Counted from the first letter of the stretch, positions 1 through 7,263 are shown. The stretch: 13,741 nucleotides of DNA from Frigididesulfovibrio sp031553235 (GCA_031553235.1 JAVBLS010000008.1:1-13741), one strand, 5' to 3'. Made by a program: numbers and translations. The notes: generated by a model not told the origin, from the letters alone.

Positions 1-1496
1 TCCCCTTCATCGCGCCCGGGTTCTTCCTCCCGTTTACCCCCCCGCGGCGGCCGTGTTACACCCCGCCCCCCGGCGCGAGGCGCTGCCTGCTGCTCTTCAC
101 GGCCCTGGCCGAATGGCTGCTGGCCGCCTCTTGCTGGTTTCGCGCTCCCGGAGCGGTCGGAGGTGATCTGCTCTGTCTGGATCAGGCCGGGCTGCTGGTG
201 CTCTCGATCACCTGCACCCTGTTCCTGGCCGCGGCCTTCTACGCCGTGGGCTATCTGCGGGCCGAAGATTCCGGCCGGCGCAAGGACTTCCAGCAGGGGC
301 TGCACTTCACCAACGCCCCGGAGGCCGCCTTCACCGGCTGCCTGCTGCTTTTTCTGGCCGCGGCCGTGCTGGTGGCGAGCACCCGGCACTTCGGCCTGCT
401 CTGGGTGGGTATTGAAACCACCACCCTGGCCAGCGCGCCGCTGATCTATTTCCACCGGCACAGGCGCTCCCTGGAAGCCACCTGGAAATACCTGATGATC
501 TGCTCCGTGGGCATTGCCCTGGCCCTGGTGGGCAACCTGCTCATGGACATTTCCATGCAGACCGGCGGCCGGCCCGTGGTGGACATGACCGTGGGCGCTC
601 TGAAAAGCGCGGCGGGCGGAGCCCACCCCGGCTGGTTCAAGACCGCCTTTGTCTTTTTGTTCATCGGCTACGGCACCAAGATGGGCGTGGCTCCCATGCA
701 CACCTGGCTGCCCGACGCCCACTCCGAGGCGCCTTCGCTGGTCTCTTCCCTGCTTTCCGGGGCGCTGCTCAACTGTGCCTTTCTGGGCATTTTCCGCTCC
801 TACCAGGTCGGTCTGGCCGTGGGGCAGGGCGAGTTCGCCTCCACCCTGCTCATGGCCTTCGGCCTGCTCTCCATGCTGGTCGCGGCCCTGTTCATCGTTG
901 GCCAGGGCGATTTCAAGCGCCTGCCCGCTTATTCCGGGGTCGAGCACATGGGCATTCTCCTGCTCGGCCTGGGCGCCACCTGGTGGCTGCCGCCCGGCCT
1001 GGAAGCGGCCGGCCGGGGTTGGAGTATGCACATGATCAACCATTCCCTGGTCAAGGGGGCAATTTTTTTCCTGGCCGGGAACATTCTGGCCCGCTACCAC
1101 ACCAAGTCGAGCCATGACGTCACCGGCCTGACCCGGGTTCTGCCGATCACCGGCATTCTCTGGCTCACCGGCATGCTGGCCCTGACCGGGGCGCCGCCTT
1201 TCGCGGTCTTTTTCAGCGAACTGGCCATACTCCAGGGCCTGTACCGGGCCGCGCCGCTTCTGGCCGTGGCCTATCTGGTCCTGCTCGGGGTGATTTTCGT
1301 GGGCATGCTTACGCCCACCTTGCGCATGTGCCGGGGCAAGGCGCCCTTCGGTATTGAGCCGGTGGAAAAGGAGTCGCCCTTTTTCTGGTTGCCGCCGGCC
1401 GTGCTCCTGGGCCTGGCCCTGCTGCTCGGCCTGTATTTGCCGGAACCCCTGCGCCGGGCCGCCGAGGCTTTGGCCCATCCCGCGTTACTGCCTTAA
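1..1496 (+). CDS. Ehr/Hyf-type complex, proton-channel subunit (HyfF/NuoN-like), 5' partial
   Basis: The reading frame is open from the first complete codon at 3 to the TAA at 1494-1496, so about 497 residues are visible and the start lies upstream. The visible GTG at 198 falls inside a membrane segment and is probably not the start. It is an antiporter-like membrane subunit of the complex I/group 4 hydrogenase superfamily, expected to carry protons or Na+ through the cytoplasmic membrane. Family signs are the sequence HTWLPDAHSEAP with the preceding GTKMGVAPM (around 680-730), the glutamate in WVGIETTTLA (around 405-432), the NHSLVKGAIFFLAGN stretch (around 1038-1083) and many hydrophobic helices to the C-terminus. 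HyfF of E. coli is about 526 residues, so only a short N-terminal piece should be missing. It lies 12 bp upstream of the large-subunit gene, an order like hyfF-hyfG. A plain NuoN of complex I is less likely because a fused NuoC-NuoD follows. Confidence 0.88.
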   Translation, partial: PFIAPGFFLPFTPPRRPCYTPPPGARRCLLLFTALAEWLLAASCWFRAPGAVGGDLLCLDQAGLLVLSITCTLFLAAAFYAVGYLRAEDSGRRKDFQQGLHFTNAPEAAFTGCLLLFLAAAVLVASTRHFGLLWVGIETTTLASAPLIYFHRHRRSLEATWKYLMICSVGIALALVGNLLMDISMQTGGRPVVDMTVGALKSAAGGAHPGWFKTAFVFLFIGYGTKMGVAPMHTWLPDAHSEAPSLVSSLLSGALLNCAFLGIFRSYQVGLAVGQGEFASTLLMAFGLLSMLVAALFIVGQGDFKRLPAYSGVEHMGILLLGLGATWWLPPGLEAAGRGWSMHMINHSLVKGAIFFLAGNILARYHTKSSHDVTGLTRVLPITGILWLTGMLALTGAPPFAVFFSELAILQGLYRAAPLLAVAYLVLLGVIFVGMLTPTLRMCRGKAPFGIEPVEKESPFFWLPPAVLLGLALLLGLYLPEPLRRAAEALAHPALLP

Positions 1497-1508
1497 GGGG
1501 ATAAGGTG

Positions 1509-3053
1509 ATGATCACGGAACCGCAACACGACGACGCGTCCCGCTCCGGCCCCCTCGCCCCCCTGCGCCTGGAAAACGGCAAGGCCGCGCCCTTTGCCGC
1601 CATCCCGCGTCTGAGCTTTTCCCTGCTCGGCCTGCATCTGTACCGCGAAGTCCGGGCCGGCCGGCGCATTGCGGCCTTTTTCGCCGTGCCGGACACAACT
1701 CGAACCGAGGTTTTCACCCTGGTGGCGATCATTGCCGACGACACCGAGGGCATGCTCTTCGCCCTGGCCTCGGAAGTCGAAAGGGAATACCCCTCGCTGA
1801 CCCCGCGCATTCCGGCTCTGCACCTGTTTGAGCGGGAGATTTTCGAGCGCTTCGGCCTGATGCCCGTCGGGCACCCGCGTCCGCACCCGGTGCGCTTTGA
1901 AAGGCCCGAAGGCCCGGACGTGGGCGTCATGGACTTTTTCCGGGTCGAGGGCGAAGAGGTGCATGAGGTGGCCGTCGGCCCGATCCACGCCGGGATCATC
2001 GAATGCGGCCATTTTCGCTTCCAGTGCCTGGGCGAAACGGTCATGCACCTGGAAATCTCCCTGGGCTACCACCACCGGGGCCTTGAAGCCAGGCTGTCCG
2101 GCGGCCCGGACGCCTGTAGTCTGGCCCTGATGGAAACCGCCTGCGGCGACTCTTCCGTGGCCCATGCCTGGGCTTACAGCACTGTGGTTGAAGCCTTGGG
2201 CCAGGCCCCGGCGTCACCGCGCGGCCAGATGATCCGCTCCCTGGGCCTTGAACTGGAGCGCCTGGCCTCGCATACCGGGGATCTCGGCGCCCTGGCCGGC
2301 GACGTGGGCTTTTTGCCCACCTTGAGCCATTGCGGCGCCCTGCGCGGCGACTGGCTGAACATGAGCGCCGAGATCTGCGGCAGCCGTTTCGGCCGTGGGC
2401 TGGTCGCGCCCGGCGGCAGCCGTTTCGATTGCAACCGCACCCTGTGCGAGAGGCTGCGCAAGCGCCTGGACGTCTGTCTCGGGCAGGTGGACGACTCGGT
2501 CCAATTGCTCTGGGATTCTCCCTCGGTCATGGCCCGTTTTTCCGGCACCGGTCGGGTGGACAAAGAAGAGGCCGAGGCCCTCGGCCTGGTGGGGCCGCCC
2601 GCCCGGGGCTGCGGCCTGGCCCGCGACGTTCGGCATACCCACCCCCTGCCGGACTTGCCGGCGCCGCCGGATCTTTTTACCTTTCCTTACGGCGACGTGC
2701 ACGCCCGCGCCCGCGTGCGCCATGCCGAGATCCGCGCCTCGGCCGCCTATTGCCGGCGCTTGTTGGAGATTTTACCCGAAGACGGGGCGGAAGAAACCGT
2801 CGCCACCCTGGCCGCGCCGCCCGAGGCGCTGTTGCCGGAGCATCTGGCCGTTTCTCTGGTCGAGGCCCGGCACGGGGAGGTGCTGCATCTGGCCCTGACC
2901 GACGAGGCCGGGCGCTTTGCCCTGTACAAGGTTGTGGACCCTTCGTTCCACAACTGGGAAGGCTTGGCCTTGGCCCTGCGTGGCCGGCAGATCTCGGACT
3001 TTCCCCTGTGCAACAAAAGCTTCAACCTGTCGTACTGCGGGCATGACCTGTGA
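1509..3053 (+). CDS. Ehr-type large subunit (fused NuoC-NuoD, HyfG/HycE-like) lacking the Ni-Fe cysteines
   Basis: A 514-residue fusion of a NuoC-like domain (roughly residues 30-135, with FEREIFERFGLMP) and a NuoD/hydrogenase large-subunit domain (roughly 150-514, opening with GPIHAGIIECGHF and LGYHHRG). In catalytic group 4 hydrogenases two CxxC motifs bind the Ni-Fe centre. Here the first is Cys212-Gly-Asp-Ser215, so only one cysteine remains, and the C-terminal DPCxxC motif is replaced by NLSYCGHDL at the very end. The NuoD-like SFHNW and FPL...KSF sequences are kept. The protein should therefore connect the iron-sulfur subunit to the membrane pump without making or using H2; its redox partner cannot be read from the sequence. 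The start is taken as ATG 1509 with AGGGG at 1496-1500; a GTG at 1506, one codon upstream, is an equal alternative. The small subunit follows after 23 bp. Confidence 0.9.
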   Translation: MITEPQHDDASRSGPLAPLRLENGKAAPFAAIPRLSFSLLGLHLYREVRAGRRIAAFFAVPDTTRTEVFTLVAIIADDTEGMLFALASEVEREYPSLTPRIPALHLFEREIFERFGLMPVGHPRPHPVRFERPEGPDVGVMDFFRVEGEEVHEVAVGPIHAGIIECGHFRFQCLGETVMHLEISLGYHHRGLEARLSGGPDACSLALMETACGDSSVAHAWAYSTVVEALGQAPASPRGQMIRSLGLELERLASHTGDLGALAGDVGFLPTLSHCGALRGDWLNMSAEICGSRFGRGLVAPGGSRFDCNRTLCERLRKRLDVCLGQVDDSVQLLWDSPSVMARFSGTGRVDKEEAEALGLVGPPARGCGLARDVRHTHPLPDLPAPPDLFTFPYGDVHARARVRHAEIRASAAYCRRLLEILPEDGAEETVATLAAPPEALLPEHLAVSLVEARHGEVLHLALTDEAGRFALYKVVDPSFHNWEGLALALRGRQISDFPLCNKSFNLSYCGHDL

Positions 3054-3076
3054 GAGCACTCCATTGGGTATGAGCC

Positions 3077-3874
3077 ATGTTGGATATTTTTTTTGAACGC
3101 CTGCGGCGCAAGACCCGCACCGTGCCCTTCCCGGCCAAAGCGCCGGTTCTGCCCGAGCGCTTTCGCGGCCGGCCCGTCTTTGATCAAGGGGTTTGCTCCG
3201 GTTTGCGCGCGACGGACTGGAGCGCGGCCGTGGCCGTCTGTCCTTCCCGGGCTCTGCGTCTGAACGACGGCACGCCCGAGCTGGACATGGGCCGCTGTTT
3301 GTTCTGCGGCCGTTGCGCCGAGGTTGCCCCGGCCGGGGCGCTGCGCTTCGGCAACGATTGGCGCCTGGCCGCGAGCCGGCGAGAGGATCTGATTCTGGCC
3401 CCGGGGCGCGACGCCGCGCCCGAGGTCGTGCCCACGGCCCTGGCCGGCGGGGCCTTTTTCCGCTCTTTCAAGCTGCGCCAGGTTTCGGCGGCCGGCTGCG
3501 GGGCCTGCGAGGCCGATCTGAACGTGCTCGGGACCATCGTCTTTGACCTGCCGCGCTTCGGCATGGACTACACCGCCTCGCCCCGCCACGCCGACGCTCT
3601 GGTGATCACCGGTACCGTGCCGCGCAACATGCACGACGCCCTGATGAAGGCCGACCGGGCCATCGCCCGGCCACGGGCGATCATCGCCGTGGGCGCCTGC
3701 GCCTGCTCCGGCGGCGTGTTCGCCGCGCCCGAAGGCCAGACCTCGCCCCAGCGCAACCTTGGGGCCGTGCCGCACCTGGAAGTGGACCTGTTCATCCCCG
3801 GCTGCGTCCCCCACCCCTACACCATCCTGGACGGGCTGCTGCGCTTTATCGGTCGCAAAACGCCGATGAAATGA
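3077..3874 (+). CDS. Ehr-type small subunit (NuoB/HyfI-like) with N-terminal single-cluster ferredoxin domain
   Basis: A 265-residue cytoplasmic iron-sulfur protein predicted to pass electrons to the large subunit. The C-terminal half (about 125-262) is NuoB/HycG-like. It has Cys141 and Cys144 in CGACE, Cys208 in GACACSGG and Cys243 in PGCVPHP, the four ligands expected for a proximal (N2-like) [4Fe-4S] cluster. CxxC instead of the CC pair of true NuoB places it on the group 4 hydrogenase side. The N-terminal part (about 35-92) is a worn ferredoxin domain. Cys74, Cys77 and Cys80 plus Cys55 (CP) can hold one [4Fe-4S] cluster, while the second is lost: Cys40 stands alone and Ala84 replaces the fourth cysteine of the second motif. 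It thus merges the roles of the separate HyfH and HyfI of E. coli. The ribosome binding site before ATG 3077 is weak, which may mean coupling to the upstream gene. It is the last gene of the operon. Confidence 0.9.
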   Translation: MLDIFFERLRRKTRTVPFPAKAPVLPERFRGRPVFDQGVCSGLRATDWSAAVAVCPSRALRLNDGTPELDMGRCLFCGRCAEVAPAGALRFGNDWRLAASRREDLILAPGRDAAPEVVPTALAGGAFFRSFKLRQVSAAGCGACEADLNVLGTIVFDLPRFGMDYTASPRHADALVITGTVPRNMHDALMKADRAIARPRAIIAVGACACSGGVFAAPEGQTSPQRNLGAVPHLEVDLFIPGCVPHPYTILDGLLRFIGRKTPMK

Positions 3875-3891
3875 ACCGGGTGTAAATACAA

Positions 3892-3934
3892 AAGACAACG
3901 TGCCGGAAGAAGCATCCTTCCGGCGCGTTGTCTT
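3892..3934 (+). terminator. Hairpin terminator after the Ehr operon
   Basis: An 18-bp stem (3892-3909 with 3917-3934, one T-G wobble) and a 7-base loop begin 17 bp after the stop codon of the small subunit. The right arm ends in TTGTCTT, but no clean U-tract follows, so termination may be imperfect. argC converges from the other side. Confidence 0.65.
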
Positions 3935-3946
3935 GCGTGTGCGATC

Positions 3947-4063
3947 TAGAGCATTTCACACTTGAAATGCTCGCAAGGATTTGTCGGCAAATCCTTGCCG
4001 CCAAATAGGCGTAGGCGGGCTTTGCCCGCCGTTAAGCGACTATTTGAAGCGTAAACTGCTCTA
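3947..4063 (-). repeat. 117-bp three-hairpin TA-flanked repeat, copy 1
   Basis: Matches the reverse complement of 13489-13605 at 114 of 117 positions. It lies between the convergent 3' ends of the Ehr operon and argC. Reading the + strand it contains three hairpins in a row. Hairpin A is 3949-3972 (10-bp stem, loop CACT). Hairpin B is 3973-3998 (11-bp stem, loop TCGG). Hairpin C has an inner 7-bp stem, 4014-4020 with 4024-4030, enclosed by CAAATAG 4002-4008 with CTATTTG 4040-4046. The two ends are themselves an imperfect inverted repeat (17 of 21 match after the TA), and TA stands at both outer edges. It carries no gene. The layout resembles a miniature inverted-repeat element of the TA-targeting type (IS630/Tc1-mariner like) or a large REP-like palindromic element; the family is not known to me. 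Confidence 0.85.
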
Positions 4064-4127
4064 AGCCGCTTCAGGATTGAGCATGCTCCGGAGCTCCGAC
4101 TGCTATGAGGGGTTCGTCGTTGCCGCC

Positions 4128-5183
4128 TCACGGCGCCAGGGGGGCGAAGATCAGGCCGGTTTCCAGGGGCAGCCCGGCCATGAGGTTGGCGCCGGCCACG
4201 GCCTGGCCGGAGGCGCCGCGGCAGAGGTTGTCGATGGCCGAGACCAGAATCAGCCGGTTGGTGCGCTGGTCTATGACCAGGCCGATATCGCAGAACATGG
4301 TGCCGCGCACGGAGCGCAGCAGCGGCAATTCGCCCTTGGGCAGCACCCGGACAAAGGGATGCGGGGCGTAGGTCTGTTCGTACAAGGCGCGGATTTCGTC
4401 AATATCCGCGTCCTTCAGCAGGCGGGTGTAGATGGTGGCCAGAATGCCCCGGTTCACCGGCAAGAGATGCGGGTTGAACGACAGGTTCAGGGGCCGGCCG
4501 GCGGCCAAGCCCAGTTCCTGCTCGATCTCCGGGGTATGGCGGTGCGAGCCCAGGCCGTAAGCTTTGAAGGTGTCGGCCACCTCGCAGAACAGCGTGTCCA
4601 CCTTGGCCCCGCGTCCGGCGCCGGTGGCGCCGGACTTGGCGTCGATGACAATGCCTTCCGGCTCGATCAGCCCGGCCTTGAGGGCCGGGTGCAGGGCCAG
4701 GATCGAGGCCGTGGGGTAACAGCCGGGGTTGGCGATGAGCCGAGCCCGGCGCATCCGCTCCGCGTACAGTTCCGGCAGGCCGTAAACCGCCTCGGCCAGT
4801 TCCGCCTTGCGGGTGTGCTCCACCTTGTACCACCGCTCATACATGGCCACGTCGCGCAGCCGGAAGTCGGCCGAGAGATCCACCACCTTGCAGTCGGCCG
4901 CCAAGAGCGCCCCGGCCGTCTCCATGGCCGCGCCGTGCGGAATGGCCAGAAAGACGATGTCGCAATGCGCGGCCAGGTCGGCCGGGTCCGGGCTCGTAAT
5001 TTCCAGCCCGGCCGGGCCGAAGCCCCGCAACGAGGGATACAGCGACTCCAGGCGCAGCCCCGCTTCCTTGCGCGAGGTGGCCCGCACCAGCTCCATTTTT
5101 GGGTGAACGGCCAGAATTCGGCACAGCTCCATGCCCGTATACCCGGTCACCCCCACCAGCCCAACCCGAATCTTCGCGCTCAT
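4128..5183 (-). CDS. argC: N-acetyl-gamma-glutamyl-phosphate reductase
   Basis: 351 residues, the usual length of the long-form enzyme. It reduces N-acetylglutamyl phosphate to N-acetylglutamate semialdehyde with NADPH, the third step of arginine synthesis in the cytoplasm. The N-terminal dinucleotide fold shows GLVGVTGYTG at residues 8-17. The catalytic cysteine is Cys155 in ANPGCYPTA, and a HRHTPEIEQ segment later in the chain supplies the conserved histidine region. ATG 5183 is chosen because AAGGA lies 6 bases before it and the Rossmann fold begins at once. An in-frame ATG at 5240 would add 19 residues unlike the family. The gene lies 113 bp after the DUF1844 gene with no obvious promoter or terminator between, so it is probably the last gene of that operon. 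The other arginine genes are not in the window. Confidence 0.96.
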   Translation of the reverse strand: MSAKIRVGLVGVTGYTGMELCRILAVHPKMELVRATSRKEAGLRLESLYPSLRGFGPAGLEITSPDPADLAAHCDIVFLAIPHGAAMETAGALLAADCKVVDLSADFRLRDVAMYERWYKVEHTRKAELAEAVYGLPELYAERMRRARLIANPGCYPTASILALHPALKAGLIEPEGIVIDAKSGATGAGRGAKVDTLFCEVADTFKAYGLGSHRHTPEIEQELGLAAGRPLNLSFNPHLLPVNRGILATIYTRLLKDADIDEIRALYEQTYAPHPFVRVLPKGELPLLRSVRGTMFCDIGLVIDQRTNRLILVSAIDNLCRGASGQAVAGANLMAGLPLETGLIFAPLAP

Positions 5184-5296
5184 CCGACATCCTTGGCTTG
5201 AAGTGGCGCCACCCGCATCGGCCTGAGGCGGCCGTTTCACATCGCGAGAGTGCTGCCCGGTCGGTTGACCTTGGCGGCCCTGTTTGCCCCCCAGTC

Positions 5297-5635
5297 TTAT
5301 TTCTTCAACACGTATTTCATGCGCAGCTCGTAAAGCAGCCCGTCGATCAGCCGTTTTTCCTCGGCGTCAAGGCCGTTTTCGGCCTTGTCCTTGAGCATGG
5401 AGAGGATGTCGATGGTATGCTTGGCCAGGGGGATGTTCGGGTTTGCTCCGCCGGTGTTGGGGTCGGGGACTTCGCCGAGCTGGACCAGGGCGGTGGAGGC
5501 CAGGGACAGGACAAAGGTGGAAAAGGTCGGCTTGGGCAGCAGGGCGGGGCGGGCGGCGTCGGCCGCTTCGGTGGTCTGCTGCTGTTTTTCGGCGTCCTGC
5601 GCGGCTTGGTCGGGCATGGTGTTTTCGTCGCTCAT
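5297..5635 (-). CDS. DUF1844 domain protein
   Basis: A 112-residue protein. Its first 30 or so residues are acidic and glutamine/alanine-rich and look disordered. The DUF1844 domain follows (about 33-110: FSTFVLSLASTALVQLGEV, then NIPLAKHTIDILSMLKDK and a final LLYELRMKYV). No enzyme motif is visible and the family has no established function that I know. It has no signal peptide and is probably cytoplasmic or peripheral to the membrane. The start codon overlaps the stop of the aminotransferase gene (ATGA), with AGAGGA 7 bases upstream, which points to coupled translation. argC follows 113 bp downstream. Confidence 0.9.
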   Translation of the reverse strand: MSDENTMPDQAAQDAEKQQQTTEAADAARPALLPKPTFSTFVLSLASTALVQLGEVPDPNTGGANPNIPLAKHTIDILSMLKDKAENGLDAEEKRLIDGLLYELRMKYVLKK

Positions 5636-6804
5636 GAAGGAATCCTCTTGTAGCCCCGGGTCAGGGCTTCGTGGTAGGCGACTTCGGCCTGTTCCAGGTA
5701 GTTGCGGCAGCCCAGGTAGCCTCCGCAGGCGCGGAAAGCGCCGGCCAGGGCGGCCAGGCCGGCCAGCATATCGGCAAAATCCACCCAGCCCATGTGGCCG
5801 ATGCGGATGGCCTTGTCTTTGATTTCGCCCTGGCCGGCCGCCATGATCACCCCGTAGTCGTCAGCTGCGCGGGCCAGCAGGGTCGGAGCGGCCACACCCT
5901 CGGGCAGGCGCAGACCGGTGACGCCCCAAGCCGGGTCTTTGGGCGCGAGCAGGGTCAGTCCCAGGGCGGAGATGCCGGTGCGGACCATCTGGGTCAGGGC
6001 CCACTGTTTGCGATAAATGTTTTCAAGGCCGAACTCGCGGAACATCTCCAGGCTTTCGGCCAGACCGACGATCAAGCTGATGGCCGGGGTGAAGGCGGTC
6101 TGGTTTTTGCCGGAGTTTTCGCGTTCCTTGCAAAGATTGAAATAGAAGGAGGCGCAGGAAAGGCCTTCGGCCTTTTTCCAGGCCCGTTCGGACAGGGCGA
6201 TGAGCGCCAGACCAGGCGGCAGCATCAGGCCTTTTTGCGAGCCGGTGAGCAGGCAGTCGATGCCCCAGGCGTCCATGGGGCAGGGGGTGATGCCCACGCC
6301 CGAGATGCCGTCGACCAGCAGCAGCAGGTCGAGCTTGCGGGTGATGGCGGCCACGGCCTCAATGGGGTGCTGGGCCGTGGTGGAGGTTTCGGAAAGCTGC
6401 ATCAGCACGCCGCGGATTTCCGGGTCGGCGTCCAGGGCCGCGGCCACAGTCTCGGGAGCCACGGCAAAGCCCCATTCCACCGGCAGGACCGTAACCCGCA
6501 GGCCGAAGCCCGTGGCGATCTCGGTCCAGCGCTTGCCGAACATACCGCCTTCGACCACCAGAACCTTCTCCCCGGGTGCGAACAGGTTGGTCACGGCCGC
6601 GGTCATGGCCCCGGTGCCGGAGGCGGCCAGGGGCAGCACCGGTTGCGCGGTGCCGAAGATCTCGGCCAGGCCCTCGCGCACGCGGCCGAGCAGGGCTTTG
6701 AACGCGGGCTTGCGGTGGTGAATCATGTCCCCGGCCATGACCAGGCGCACGCGCTCGGGCAGGGGTGTGGGGCCGGGGGTCAGCAGGCGGTTTTTGTACA
6801 GCAT
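5632..6804 (-). CDS. Class V aminotransferase (alanine/serine-glyoxylate aminotransferase family)
   Basis: A 390-residue PLP-dependent fold-type I enzyme. It starts with LLTPGPTPLPERV, the family opening, and has the ASGTGAM cofactor-phosphate loop (61-67), Asp165 in LLLVDGISGVG and Lys191 in TGSQKGLM as the Schiff-base lysine. Relatives use alanine, serine or aspartate with glyoxylate or pyruvate as acceptor; some are labelled as a 'soluble hydrogenase 42 kDa subunit', an old misnomer. The substrate cannot be decided here. ATG 6804 is preceded by AAGGGA at 6 bases and lies about 40 bp downstream of a good promoter. An upstream in-frame start at 7248 would include the promoter and a repeat, and is rejected. 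The gene heads the likely operon aminotransferase-DUF1844-argC. Confidence 0.92.
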   Translation of the reverse strand: MLYKNRLLTPGPTPLPERVRLVMAGDMIHHRKPAFKALLGRVREGLAEIFGTAQPVLPLAASGTGAMTAAVTNLFAPGEKVLVVEGGMFGKRWTEIATGFGLRVTVLPVEWGFAVAPETVAAALDADPEIRGVLMQLSETSTTAQHPIEAVAAITRKLDLLLLVDGISGVGITPCPMDAWGIDCLLTGSQKGLMLPPGLALIALSERAWKKAEGLSCASFYFNLCKERENSGKNQTAFTPAISLIVGLAESLEMFREFGLENIYRKQWALTQMVRTGISALGLTLLAPKDPAWGVTGLRLPEGVAAPTLLARAADDYGVIMAAGQGEIKDKAIRIGHMGWVDFADMLAGLAALAGAFRACGGYLGCRNYLEQAEVAYHEALTRGYKRIPS

Positions 6805-6850
6805 GGGCGTTCCCTTGGCATGGCGTCCGGTCAAAACGGCAACAAGCAAA

Positions 6851-6879
6851 ATAGTAGCGTAATGCCGGCCCATAGACAA
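6851..6879 (-). promoter_or_regulatory. Sigma-70-like promoter of the aminotransferase operon
   Basis: On the - strand, TTGTCT (6874-6879) and TACTAT (6851-6856) are separated by exactly 17 bases, each matching 4 of 6 consensus positions. Transcription would begin near 6844, giving a leader of about 40 bases before ATG 6804. Confidence 0.55.
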
Positions 6880-6905
6880 CCCGTATGAGAATGGGCAAGG
6901 TTTGC

Positions 6906-6989
6906 CGTGATACCGCGTCAGACGCCGTTTTCCACTCCGGGACAGGGCCGAAAGGCCCAGCCCCATCGTGAAAAATTCGTCTTGCTTGT
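6906..6989 (-). repeat. Diverged dispersed repeat, copy A
   Basis: About 85 bp that align in the same orientation with 9529-9614. Shared blocks are CGTGAT, GCGTCAG, CTCCGG, GGGCC, CCCCATCG and TTGCTTG at matching spacing, with one or two small gaps; identity is roughly 70 percent by eye. The centre is a perfect hairpin here (GGGCC-GAAA-GGCCC, 6945-6958). It sits just upstream of the aminotransferase promoter on the - strand. No protein gene is evident; function unknown. Confidence 0.55.
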
Positions 6990-7037
6990 CTGGCGAGAAA
7001 ATCCGAGATTTTGCTCCTGCCGCCTCGAACAGTCGCC

Positions 7038-7082
7038 AACCCTTGGCCTTTGCCGGCCTTTCGGCTGCAAAGGCCAAGGGTT
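7038..7082. other. Perfect 16-bp stem hairpin in intergenic DNA
   Basis: 7038-7053 and 7067-7082 are perfectly complementary around a 13-base loop that can itself form a small GCC/GGC stem. On the + strand the right arm ends in GGGTTTT, so it could stop transcription running from left to right. No + strand gene lies nearby to its left, so it may block antisense transcription out of the aminotransferase region or be a remnant of a repeat. The rest of 6880-7263 shows no gene. Confidence 0.6.
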
Positions 7083-7137
7083 TTAAGGGAAGGAAACCGG
7101 TGTCGGGAATGGAGTTTTTTTGAGATGGAGGAGTGCC

Positions 7138-7195
7138 GGGGTGGTGGGCGGCTTTTGACGCGGGGGGAGTGCCGGGTATGCGGAAGAGGGGAGGG
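7138..7195 (+). other. G-rich tract with direct repeat upstream of tRNA-Leu
   Basis: The + strand here is very rich in G runs. GGGGGG (7162-7167), GGG (7174-7176), GGGG (7188-7191) and GGG (7193-7195) could form a four-stranded structure. The 11-mer GGAGTGCCGGG occurs at 7130-7140 and 7166-7176, 36 bp apart. A weak promoter-like pair, TTGACG (7155-7160) and TATGCG (7177-7182) with a 16-base spacer, overlaps it. This is a description only; no function is shown. Confidence 0.35.
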
Positions 7196-7263
7196 TGCCT
7201 TGTGGGTGAAAAGTTTCTACCCTTGCGCTTCCGCTCGAGGTATGGCAAAAAGCGGTTTCACCC

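Noticed and set aside
1509..3874. Active [NiFe] hydrogenase (formate hydrogenlyase or Ech type)
   Set aside because: The Ni-Fe ligand motifs of the large subunit are missing, so the simple label 'hydrogenase 4' would mislead on function.
3947..4063. Short basic peptide encoded by the 117-bp repeat (similar frames occur in both copies)
   Set aside because: The frame similarity follows from DNA identity. The differences preserve base pairing, no ribosome binding site is evident, and the frame is not closed in a consistent way in the two copies.
4077..5201. Long + strand open frame (374 codons) opposite argC
   Set aside because: It mirrors the argC gene in GC-rich codons. The - strand protein has the complete catalytic motif of the family; the + strand translation is glycine/glutamine-rich with no family features.
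5632..7248. Longer 538-codon version of the aminotransferase
   Set aside because: The extra N-terminus would translate the promoter, the dispersed repeat and the hairpin. Family homology begins exactly at the ATG at 6804, which has a good ribosome binding site.
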